From positions 310,001-374,000 of the forward strand of contig JAUPSS010000009.1 in assembly GCA_040285825.1 (NCBI GenBank): DNA of 64,000 nucleotides. Reading direction: 5' to 3'. Positions 50,542 through 59,289 of this stretch are shown here, piece by piece. The position numbers were made by a program, and so were the translations under genes. Numbering within the stretch: position 1 is the first letter of the stretch; every line of letters starts with the position of its first letter. The DNA is from Eukaryota sp. TZLM1-RC (Eukaryota; Metamonada: BaSk clade). The notes under the pieces are model-generated. The model ran no database searches. It worked only from the letters and a program-made list of their open reading frames with translations, and was not told the origin of the DNA.

Positions 50542-52095
50542 ATGCTGATTACTAACACTAATTTCGTTGAGAACCTTCCCCTCATCAAAAACGCAGTATC
50601 TTCTGCAGACGCTATTGCCATAGACTTTGAGTTCTCTGGTAGTTTGAAAAGACACACTCACAATCCCTTTGATTCAGTTAGTGAAAGATTCTCTAAAGAA
50701 GTTGACAATCTAGACCCCTCATGTATTTTCGAACTTGGAATTTGTTGCCTTTCGGTCCAACCTGATCAATCGATTCAGCTTACACCTTTTGACATGTACG
50801 TCTTCCAACAATACTCAAAGCACCTCAAAAATGATCAATTTCTTCAATTTTCTACAGCAACCCTGGCTTTTCTCCAAGAACACGGCCTGGATCTCCAAAA
50901 ATGGACCCAAGAAGGAGTGAGCTTCCTGACCCCTCAGCAAGAAGAGTCCCTCAGATCCACACTGGTGAAGAAGGTGCGTGAGAAGAAAAGAGAACCTTCT
51001 CTTTTCAATTCCACAGACGCCCAGTTTGTTGAAGAACTTAAGCAAAAGCTGATCAAGCTTGCTAATGATGATTCTCAAGAAGTTCTTTCATTTGAGAATC
51101 TTTCTCCCTTCCACCGATTCCTGGTTCACAACACTGTCTCGAGTTGTTATCCTCATTGGAGGACAGCTACCGAAGACAAGAACTTGCTGGTATATAAGCT
51201 TGATGCCAATGAAGCAGAACAGTATGATGCAAGAATGGAGGAATCAAGAAACAATCAAATCAACAGTTTGGTTGGGGTTCGATTAATTTTTGACCTAATC
51301 AGCCGGTACAAGAAGCCACTGGTCATTCATGGTGGATTAGCTGATTTATTGCTTATTTGCAAGGTTTTTTACGGAATTAATTCACCTGATTTGGATACAT
51401 TTAAAAAGTTTATTCATTCTAATTTTCCTATTGTTTATGACACTGCTTTTATTGCTCAATCTTTGGGTATTTTTCCAAGACTGTCTTTATCTGAAGTATT
51501 TAAGAAAAGCTGCACGTTGAATGATGGTTATAGGTTTTCAATTGATGGTATCCACGGGTTCACTTCCCTAATCAATGTTGTTAATGGTGACTCTTCAGAC
51601 TTTGTCATGTTGAATCTTCACCGTCCTGATACTGATGCTTTGTTGGCAGTTGTTAGTTGCTTCATCTTATCAAAAGTATTTGAAAACAAGTTTGACACTT
51701 TTAAGAACTTTATCTACTGCCACAAGCTTCTAAGTAAGATGAATGTAGGTGGTGATGATATAGTGGTTAATAAAGATGATGTCTTTGGACTCCGATCGCG
51801 AAGTTTTATGAATATTGCTGATGTACGTACTGCTTTAAAAGAACATCTTTGTTGTGATGTTGAAGTCTACCATTTTTTTAGGTCGGATTTCATTTTTATT
51901 GTTGAAGATCCTCAAGTTTACAAACGTGTTTGCAAATTGGTTGAAGAACGGGCACAATTGACTGATGATATTCAATTCACATCTCTTAATGGCCTCGATA
52001 GCTTTGATCAAGCAGCTGGTACAAAGAGACTTAGTTCTGTCAGTGAAGGTGAACAATCAACAGTGCCAAGACAAACAGGATGTTTTCTTATGTAG
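50542..52095 (+). CDS. PARN: PARN-type poly(A)-specific ribonuclease
   Basis: 517 aa from ATG 50542 (in-frame GTG further upstream rejected). The opening FVENLPLIKNAVSSADAIAI then DFEFSG puts the DEDD-family Asp and Glu at residues 28 and 30, the same positions as in human PARN. Further matches are FDMYVFQQY, FLQEHGLDLQKWTQEGVSFL, PLVIHGGLADLLLICKVFYG (second catalytic-Asp block, with Gly where many relatives have Asn), FPIVYDTAFIA, and RPDTDALLAVV (last Asp block). PARN shortens poly(A) tails and trims small RNAs in nucleus and cytoplasm. A C-terminal RRM-like segment is hinted at by VEVYHFFRSDFIFIVED. Confidence 0.88.
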   Translation: MLITNTNFVENLPLIKNAVSSADAIAIDFEFSGSLKRHTHNPFDSVSERFSKEVDNLDPSCIFELGICCLSVQPDQSIQLTPFDMYVFQQYSKHLKNDQFLQFSTATLAFLQEHGLDLQKWTQEGVSFLTPQQEESLRSTLVKKVREKKREPSLFNSTDAQFVEELKQKLIKLANDDSQEVLSFENLSPFHRFLVHNTVSSCYPHWRTATEDKNLLVYKLDANEAEQYDARMEESRNNQINSLVGVRLIFDLISRYKKPLVIHGGLADLLLICKVFYGINSPDLDTFKKFIHSNFPIVYDTAFIAQSLGIFPRLSLSEVFKKSCTLNDGYRFSIDGIHGFTSLINVVNGDSSDFVMLNLHRPDTDALLAVVSCFILSKVFENKFDTFKNFIYCHKLLSKMNVGGDDIVVNKDDVFGLRSRSFMNIADVRTALKEHLCCDVEVYHFFRSDFIFIVEDPQVYKRVCKLVEERAQLTDDIQFTSLNGLDSFDQAAGTKRLSSVSEGEQSTVPRQTGCFLM

Positions 52096-52565
52096 TTAAT
52101 TTTTTTGCATTATATTAAATGATTTATTTGTATGTTCTATTTTCTTTGGAATGAACCCTGAATTTCTGGGTGTACTATCCCATAACTGAATTTGAACAAT
52201 TGGTTATTGGTTAATTGGCCTTAAAATCAGCTTCTTTGAACCAAATCCACAAACATCTTTCTGACCTAATTGGAGCAATATTCCAAAGAACTGATTACTT
52301 CAACATCACCTACTGGAGAATGACTCAACGATATCATCCCTTTTATTAAAAATAACGAAAACCAGTGAGACAGTCAACGTATAGCATCTGAAAACAAATG
52401 AACTTCTTTGAATACTTGTCTAATGGAGAAAACTTTGTATCACATCAATGTTCAAGAAACAGTGAACAATGTGGTACAATTTGTGTTTAATGTGGATTTG
52501 TGATTATTTCACGTTGGTAAAAAGCAGAATTACTAACCACACGATCTTGTACTCTTCATTTGTCC
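52096..52565. other. Intergenic
   Basis: AT-rich, stops in all frames; no gene, repeat or retroelement motif recognised. Confidence 0.45.
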
Positions 52566-52790
52566 ATGTCCCTACTTTCATTCTCTGATATGTTACTCTT
52601 TTGTACTTTGATTGCCAATGCGTTTGCTGTGTTCGACTACTCTGGTTTAAAGAAGAAGAAGTACCAGCTCGATTATTCTCCTCCTCCAAGTGACACATCC
52701 AACATCGGGAAGCTTTTCCACTCATTCGCATCTTTCAGATTAGCATTAGTTCTATGGAACTCTTTAATGACCATCATTATTATCTTGTAA
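52566..52790 (+). CDS. SMIM7: SMIM7-like small integral membrane protein
   Basis: 74 aa from ATG 52566. An N-terminal hydrophobic helix (DMLLFCTLIANAFAVFDY) is followed by a lysine cluster LKKKK, a polar middle and a second segment (FRLALVLWNSLMTIIII). The order and length match SMIM7, whose middle likewise has LKKK and whose end has an FR-x(4)-LWN motif. The function of SMIM7 is poorly known; it is a conserved ER/Golgi-type membrane protein. Confidence 0.8.
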   Translation: MSLLSFSDMLLFCTLIANAFAVFDYSGLKKKKYQLDYSPPPSDTSNIGKLFHSFASFRLALVLWNSLMTIIIIL

Positions 52791-52830
52791 AGTAAAGATT
52801 TCCTTCAAAACTGTTTATTTCTATCACCTC

Positions 52831-53838
52831 TTAATGTCGTATGAGTGAGAGCACAATGATGAGAACGATCAATGGGAAAAACAACCACACAGAGACTTGA
52901 GCGAATATCATTACAAAAGACAACAAAACCATACAAAGCAGAGTAAAACTTATAGGCTTTGCCAGAAATTGTTCTACCAATAGAGAGAACAACACTAAAA
53001 CACCTGGAATTACGAACAGGCAACTTAGTATTGAGTGTCTTGAGAAGTAGCTGGGAACTAAAAATACGATGGCGAATAGATAGTGATGTCTACTCAGCAG
53101 AGGATGATTAGAGTCTTTTTGGGTAAAGAAAGAAAAAAAAGAACATAGAAAATTTGTAAATTGAAAAAATATTTTTTGATAAAAATGCCAATTAAAAGTG
53201 GGGAAAAAAGTGGGTGGTACATAATAACTTGTGACATCTAAACTTATACTATTAATAGATGAAGTAAATGAAAATCTTTCGAAAATGTTAAACATGCTCA
53301 AGAGTAACAAAATGAAATGGAAAAGTAAATGTGCAGCAGTTGATTTTAAACTTGAGAAAAAACTAACTATAAAGTAGCAAACTATAATACAATTAAAAAA
53401 AACATTGAACCCATTCACAATAACAAAGATAATAGAACAACTAAGTAGAATGAGGGGTCCTAAATAATTTGAAAAAACAGGACAAACAGGACTTAAACTA
53501 AATACAGAGGGAGATTTTGTGAAAAGTGAGGAAGGAAATAACAAAAATCCGTAAAAAAAGTAAGCTAAAACGTAGACAACAGCCAACAGGACAGAACTGT
53601 TGAAAAGTTTCCTTTGTGGATGGTGATGAGAAGAAGTCAAAGTTTGATGTAGGCCTGATCCCAACCATACAGAAATGGAATCACGGCAAATGTCACAGAA
53701 ATTGTATGTTGGGTTGTTTAGAATGTAGGATCGGTGTGCTGAAAAATCTGTTGTAGACATTGACTTCGACAAGGTTGCTTTAATATCAATCAACAAGGGG
53801 GCACAGTTGAGGCAGAGTCTGGGGCAGAGGTCTGCCAT
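52831..53838 (-). CDS. Multi-pass membrane protein with N-terminal Cys motifs, 335 aa
   Basis: The soluble N-terminus has CPRLCLNC (residues 5-12) and FCDIC (about 48-52), suggesting a small zinc-binding domain. From about residue 80 there are seven or more hydrophobic segments rich in F, L, S and I. The Cys-pair arrangement recalls Ima1/TMEM201-type nuclear-envelope proteins and ARV1-type ER proteins, but neither match is convincing, so I leave it unassigned. It is convergent with SMIM7, with 40 bp between stops. Confidence 0.55.
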   Translation of the reverse strand: MADLCPRLCLNCAPLLIDIKATLSKSMSTTDFSAHRSYILNNPTYNFCDICRDSISVWLGSGLHQTLTSSHHHPQRKLFNSSVLLAVVYVLAYFFYGFLLFPSSLFTKSPSVFSLSPVCPVFSNYLGPLILLSCSIIFVIVNGFNVFFNCIIVCYFIVSFFSSLKSTAAHLLFHFILLLLSMFNIFERFSFTSSINSISLDVTSYYVPPTFFPTFNWHFYQKIFFQFTNFLCSFFSFFTQKDSNHPLLSRHHYLFAIVFLVPSYFSRHSILSCLFVIPGVLVLFSLLVEQFLAKPISFTLLCMVLLSFVMIFAQVSVWLFFPLIVLIIVLSLIRH

Positions 53839-54069
53839 TCTAACTGATGTTGTCTACAACAAAGTTATGGTGGTATAAAAGAATCAAGTTTTGTGTAGAA
53901 TTGGTGCAATCAATCAAGCCTATAGCACCTCTATAGTTGTTCCTTTCCAAAACTGGCCACTATGAGGAGGGGGCTACTAATACGTGGAGGAGCTTATCCA
54001 CCCTCAACAATAATGTAAGTACAATACGATGATTTCTGATTAACCATGATTTTAATATTTATTTCCTCC
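53839..54069. other. Intergenic
   Basis: Upstream region of the membrane protein gene; a short CACTATGAGGAGG string recurs near 58977 but its meaning is unknown. Confidence 0.35.
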
Positions 54070-54160
54070 ACAAAATCTTGATCTGCTTGCTGTCTCGCTA
54101 AAGCTTCTCTAATTCGATTGAAAAACTGAGGCAATCTATTTTTTATGGAAAATTGAATTC
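54070..54160 (-). pseudogene. RLE retroelement (A) tail fragment
   Basis: Minus strand encodes LPQFFNRIREALARQQADQDF-like text, matching the A-type C-terminus at 49690-49770. Only about 90 bp are clear. Confidence 0.65.
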
Positions 54161-54232
54161 GAGAGCGTCATGAAAAGATTTTAAATCTTTTCATTGTTAT
54201 TTCATAAACCATTTTTTGGAAATCATTCGAAA

Positions 54233-54814
54233 AACTGCTTTTTTTGAAAAGAAAGTTTGTATATCCAACTCTAACAAAACATTCAACAAACAACTAGAAT
54301 TCAATATGCTCAATACGCGCATCAACTTCATCAATTCTCTTAAGCGCGCGATTTTCATACTCTATTCCTAATTGTAACAATGTTGTGGTCAACATTTCTG
54401 CAATTGCTTTGAGAATACTGAAAACAATTCTATTGTGCCATAAATTGAAATTCAGTTCTTTTCCTGCTCTTTCTTTTATTAAACTTCTGAAACCTTGGAG
54501 AAATTTAATGCCAGATGATGCAATGTTCCAAAAAAGAGAAACAGCAAATGGAAACAGCTCATACTTTACATGCTCAACACGTTTTAGCTGAGATAAGGGT
54601 TCATTGTACCTTTGCATTCTGCTCTATTCAGCAAAGCAAAGCGGAGTTTCATCTTTTTTAGCAAAATCAATTGCTGAGTCTTTACAAACATCAACAGTGA
54701 CAACATCAACAACTTTGATGATACCATCAGACCCAGGGGTAATTAAATCAGCACAGCATTTCATAAAAGGGTTGCTTTTCAAATCAAGGAAAAATAAATA
54801 TAAAATACAATACA
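54233..54814 (-). repeat. Tandem duplication unit 1 (582 bp) of RLE (B) endonuclease and C-terminus
   Basis: Contains, on the minus strand, the RLE motifs (CADLITPGSDG, VVDVVTVDV) and C-terminus ending IEHIEF at 54294. It repeats at an exact 582-bp offset in the next unit with only a handful of substitutions. Its right end carries the first 30 or so bases of the gypsy-2 LTR (from 54784). Confidence 0.85.
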
Positions 54815-55396
54815 AACTGCTTTTTTTGAAAAGAAAGTTTTTATATCCAACTCTAACAAAACATTCAACAAACAACTAGAATTCAATATGCTCAATACGC
54901 GCATCAACTTCATCAATTCTCTTAAGCGCGCGATTTTCATACTCTATTCCTAATTGTAACAATGTTGTGGTCAACATTTCTGCAATTGCTTTGAGAATAC
55001 TGAAAACAATTCTATTGTGCCATAAATTGAAGTTCAGTTCTTTTCCTGCTCTTTCTTTTATTACACTTCTGAAACCTTGGAGAAATTAAATGCCAGATGA
55101 TGCAATGTTCCAAAAAAGAGAAACAGCAAATGGAAACAGCTCATACTTTACATGCTCAACACGTTTTAGCTGAGATAAGAGTTCATTGTACCTTTGCATT
55201 CTGCTTAATTCAGCAAAGCAAAGCGGAGTTTCATCTTTTTTAGCAAAATCAATTGCTGAGTCTTTACAAACATCAACAATGACAACATCAACAACTTTGA
55301 TGATACCATCAGACCCAGGGGTAATTAAATCAGCACAGCATTTCATAAAAGGGTTGCTTTTCAAATCAAGGAAAAATAAATATAAAATACAATTTA
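54815..55396 (-). repeat. Tandem duplication unit 2 (582 bp)
   Basis: Nearly identical to unit 1. A 1-nt deletion in the AAATTTAATG/AAATTAAATG stretch near 55086 and a few substitutions break the ORF. It joins the left LTR of gypsy element 2 at 55366. Confidence 0.85.
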
Positions 55397-55455
55397 AACT
55401 CAAGATGACGTGATCCACCTTCCTAAAGGGGAAAATCACGTTTAGCCACAGCTAA
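55366..55455 (-). repeat. Gypsy-2 LTR (3' in element orientation)
   Basis: Shares with 57458-57543 the string TCAAGGAAAAATAAATATAA, a central GATGACGTGATCCACC and the end TTTAGCCACAGCTAA. Length differences in the middle are small indels. Confidence 0.7.
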
Positions 55456-55627
55456 CACTGCCTTCGCTTTTTTTTCGGTGGGATTTGGGAGGATCGGCGG
55501 CAAGCTTGATGTATCTAAAGTACGCGGCAGTGTTCTGAATAGAAGAAACAGGCTGAACAGTGGTTGTCCCATCGGACCAGAGCACGGTGGCGGACTCATC
55601 AGTGATATCGATAATAGCGTCAAGCAT
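55442..55627 (-). pseudogene. Pol C-terminal (chromodomain-like) fragment of gypsy-2
   Basis: Minus strand reads IIDITDESATVLWSDGT, then SIQNTAAYF, and ends inside the LTR. The pattern of a strand-rich segment ending in an aromatic helix parallels the VRWFGG...SEAYQRF tail of the first gypsy element. Confidence 0.5.
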
Positions 55628-56075
55628 CAGCTCGCCTGAATCGGCAGCTGCATAAGCGTCGAGTATCTCCGGGGGTAACGAGGACAGGCAGGGCTTTACG
55701 AGGTGGCTGGCTGTTTTGAAAGATGAGCCCGAGACAGGGTTCTGAACCAGGAGAGAGCTAGGGAGGAGGACTTTGAGGACGACATAGGGGCCTACAAAGT
55801 GACCGTGGAGTTTGTCTGGCTTCTCGCACAGAACAAAAACTCGATCATCGGCCTAAGGGCAATATGCAGGTTCGGGCACGTCAGTGGGGAGCAGAACAGG
55901 GGACAGGATTACGGCTTCCCATGAGGCTAGAAATTTCTTCGTTAAGGTCAGAAGGTTTCAATGAACTCGGGTTTGTCTGGAGGGAGAAGGTGAGTGGACA
56001 ATAAATTCAAAAGCTGGTTGGGCAATAAATGGGGAGAGGTGTCGGGCCCAAAAATGAGACAATACGGGGATGTGT

Positions 56076-56603
56076 TCAAACCTTTCTTTCCTGAGAATTC
56101 AAAAGCATTTGGCACAGGGGAACATAGTCTGACCAGTTATGGTAGTCAGAGAAATCGAGTAACATTCGGCGGATTACCTGGAGGAAACTACGGTGTTGGC
56201 GCTCGACAAGGTCATTGGACTGATGGTAGTGGGGTAGGGATTGGGAATGTTCTATGTTCAAGAATTGGCATAACAAACTGAATATCTTGTTGGAAAAATC
56301 AGGGCCGTTATCAGAATGGATTCGACGAGGAGAGCCGAAGACAGAGTAGACTGAGGAAATCAAAACATAGGTAGTGGCCTTAAGGTCCTTGGTGGGAACA
56401 AGGATGCTAAAATTAGAAAAAGCATCGACGAAGTGGACTATATACTTATAGCAATCTGTATCGGCTGAGAGTGGACCGATAGAATCACAATGTAAACTCT
56501 CAAAAGGGCGACGAACAGAATTTAGAGATCCAGTAAAGGAGACAGCGGTCTTGATCACCATCTTGAGTTTGTCGGGGCGGATTCCGTTAGAGAAAAACTT
56601 CAT
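56076..56603 (-). pseudogene. Integrase core fragment of gypsy-2
   Basis: Minus strand, 175 aa: HCDSIGPLS, HSDNGPDFSN and SNDLVERQHR give the D, D and E of the DDE triad. The zinc finger part and the region before it are lost, and the frame breaks at 56076. It is related to, but clearly diverged from, the first gypsy element's integrase. Confidence 0.85.
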
Positions 56604-56682
56604 CCTTGCAGATTCAGGGAGAAGAGAGGGGCAGATTCGGACTAGTTTGAGAAACTGAGTAATATAAGATGTGACAGCTTCA

Positions 56683-57267
56683 TCAGCTGTGGGAACGGAG
56701 AGAGAGACGGAGGGACTGGAATCGTTGATATACGCTGGCAGGGTCCTCGAACTGACACATTGACATGAGATGGGTCAGTATGGTGGAATGACTTCTGGTA
56801 TCTATTCCATAGCAGATTTCAAATGTCTCCAAAACAATTGGAGCGATTGTATATGGAACATAAGACAACATGGCTTCAAAGAGGCGGTCTTCTTCAGAGC
56901 TGTTACGGAGCTCGAATGAAGCTAATCCGGGAAGGTTCGGGGAATCAGAGGGGTAAGAGTCAGCGTCTTCAGCAGGATCATCGGGAGGACGAAAGCAAAC
57001 GGGAGTAGAGCATCGAATGGCTTGAATGGGCTCAGTGTCGGAGTCGGAGGCTTCAGCGAAAGCTTGGGAATGGGAAGAAACTTGAGAGAGTCTACTTCTC
57101 CGGTCTTCAATCTCCTTGGACATAGCAGAGATATTGGGTTCAGTGTCGGAAACGGAGGGAGAACGGGAGGCATCTTTGGTGGATGATGACTGGGAGTGAG
57201 TAGCAGGAGGGTATCTTGTCACATCTGTCATGACATGACAAGACATACGTTGCGCGTTAACCTTCAA
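56683..57267 (-). pseudogene. Gag-like fragment of gypsy-2
   Basis: Minus strand, about 194 aa. It has a Ser-rich first half with acidic patches (SDTEP repeats), then a helical segment (FEAMLSYVPYTIAPIVLETF) that may be the start of capsid. There is no CCHC knuckle. Assigned from position between the LTR and the integrase, not from a motif. Confidence 0.5.
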
Positions 57268-57457
57268 TGCTTCTACATAGCGGGAGACGGACTCTCAACC
57301 GGTATGACTCAAATACGGAGCAATCAGGTTCGCGGGGTTCTAGGCGGGGACATGAGGCAGGACGTATTCCTTACAGGCTCCAATAATTACTGTAGTTTTT
57401 CGTGCACATAACAAAAACATAAACAAAAACAGAAGTTTATGGACAGAATATAAGAAA

Positions 57458-57543
57458 TCAAGGAAAAATAAATATAAACTACAATTTAAACTCAAGATGA
57501 CGTGATCCACCTTTCTAAAAACGTCATGTTTAGCCACAGCTAA
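57458..57543 (-). repeat. Gypsy-2 LTR (5' in element orientation)
   Basis: Second copy of the short direct repeat bounding the element; see the matching copy at 55366. Confidence 0.7.
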
Positions 57544-57547
57544 CAAA

Positions 57548-57945
57548 AGTATCTTCATCTTCATTTTGAGGTGACAACTTACGTACAAGTGGTTCAACAA
57601 AAGCTTCAATGTGATGATTTTTGCACATAGCATATAGTTGGTCTCTGACAGCATCGTGAACAACTGAGCGATATGTAATATTAAATTTGCAATTAAACAA
57701 ATGATTCAGATTGATCAGCTGACCACAACGACAAATCAAATCATTTGGCACACTGCATGGCCAACAAAAACACGTCAATCTTAAAGCAGTTGTCCATTGA
57801 TGATCATTTAACAATAAACCATAAGCATTTGGAATCTGGGAAATGAGACAACTTGAGCTTCTTTCCTTAAGATCAATTAAAAAGTTCGCAAAAACGGGAT
57901 TCTTTTCCTTAGCCAAGCTAAGACGAACAGTAAATCCATGTTTTC
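57548..57945 (-). pseudogene. RLE retroelement (B), linker and finger part
   Basis: Minus strand, one open frame: LAKEKNPVFANFLIDLK, then QIPNAYGLLLND, the finger CRCGQLINLNHLFNC, then YRSVVHDAVRDQLYAMC and FVEPLVRKLSP. It is the upstream continuation of the endonuclease at 55396-54815, split by gypsy-2. Confidence 0.8.
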
Positions 57946-58620
57946 AAAAACTTTTAATGTCTTTTTCTCCAATTTTCAAAAAAGTTCCTGCTTCTGCTGA
58001 TAGTCTTACGTTTATAGAAAATGGGATAGCAATAAAAACAAGTGGTCTATTCTATCAGCATTAGCTTCTTCGATATCTTTGTCATATTTTATATGTTTTT
58101 CTTGGGCCATAAATTCAAGAGCATCTACAGGATTAAGATTTCTTCTTTGAACCAAAGTATCATTTGCAACACTACAGGTGACAAAGTCAACAACAGCTCG
58201 AGAGTTCTCAATCCAACCGCAGTATACATCACCTCTGTCATAGGAACCAAAATTATTCAGAGAAAGTGTTTCCTTCAGCAAAAGCTCTTTAATACACGAG
58301 ATTCTTGCAGTTTGTGTCATATTGAAAACAGTCTCTCTAACAGCATCATGCAATGAAGAACGTTGAGTTATCAATTTCGAACAATTAAGAGTCAGAGAAT
58401 GACGCAAAGTGAGCTGTGGTGAATTCGAACAATCTCATTTTTGTTTTAATAACAATTGATCAATGGGGATATTCAAAAATGATCTATAAAAATAATATAA
58501 TATATTTTTGTTACAAACGCATCATTATTAGCACACAGTCCAAATCTTCGTGGTACAATGGTCACAAACAGGAAAGAATTTGATGACCGATTTTCACAAA
58601 CACCATTGTGAAATAACAAA
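57946..58620 (-). pseudogene. RLE retroelement (A), finger and RLE part
   Basis: Minus strand reads a truncated finger (LTLRHSLTLNCSK), DAVRETVFNMTQTARISC, then DRGDVYCGW, AVVDFVTCSV and EKHIKYDKD; the frame breaks near 58012 and the tail ends at about 57950, where the B copy begins. Upstream bases to 58620 correspond to VPRRFGLC-like sequence. Confidence 0.75.
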
Positions 58621-59289
58621 GAGTGAAGAGCTTGATTAACCCACAATTTAAATCATGGCTGGTCATGATGTCCTGATAATCAACTCTCCTGAATTTTATT
58701 CAATAAAAACGAATAGAATATTGTTGTTGCCATGCACAAATATGGATTTTGTTCAACCGATTCATCAATAGCTTCGACGTCAGACTCAACTATTTTATGT
58801 TTCATAGCTACATCTTCACAGTGTTGTTTACTTTAGGTCCAAATAATTGACCACTATATATTGATCATGCAATGTTCGGATTCCATAATTTAAGTCTCAA
58901 ACTCATGGTTTTTATTATAAAATCATAAGCATCTCATGGATACAGAAATTATTACCAACATTACCCCAAAGGGTCACTACTATGAGGAGGAGCTTCAACT
59001 TGGTATTTTGCTTTATGAAATCACCGCCTAATAATTCAACGCAGCTATTGCTAATAAAATAAGGTCACTCTTTCAATGTCATCTGTACAAAAACATTTAG
59101 AAAAGCAATGTGTGACAAATACACCTTGAATCACTATTAACAAGATTTGGATATATTTACAGCAACTTTTCACTCCTTTTGGAGAAACTTGTTTGTGCTT
59201 TCTTTCAACTTTTCCAAGTTGACGACAATATTAAATTTATAACAAAACCTGAAAAAACTTTTAGACTAACACAAAAAAACTAAAATCTC
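58621..59289. other. Intergenic
   Basis: AT-rich; no gene supported. A 31-codon ATG ORF at 58936-59031 looks protein-like but is too short to call. Confidence 0.4.

Larger units (their letters stand above)
55362..57547 (-). mobile_element. Second gypsy element, internally deleted, with CAAA target duplication
   Basis: Left and right direct repeats (55366-55455, 90 bp; 57458-57543, 86 bp) bound gag and integrase remnants in minus orientation. CAAA at 55362-55365 and 57544-57547 is the probable target duplication; the exact LTR edge could move by about 3 bp. Protease, RT and RNase H are missing, so gag is followed almost directly by the integrase. Confidence 0.75.

Noticed and set aside
55994-56281. 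Gly-rich plus-strand ORF
   Set aside because: It is antisense to the integrase fragment of gypsy-2.
58936-59031. 31-codon ORF with protein-like sequence
   Set aside because: Too short, no homologue recognised, no splice continuation found.
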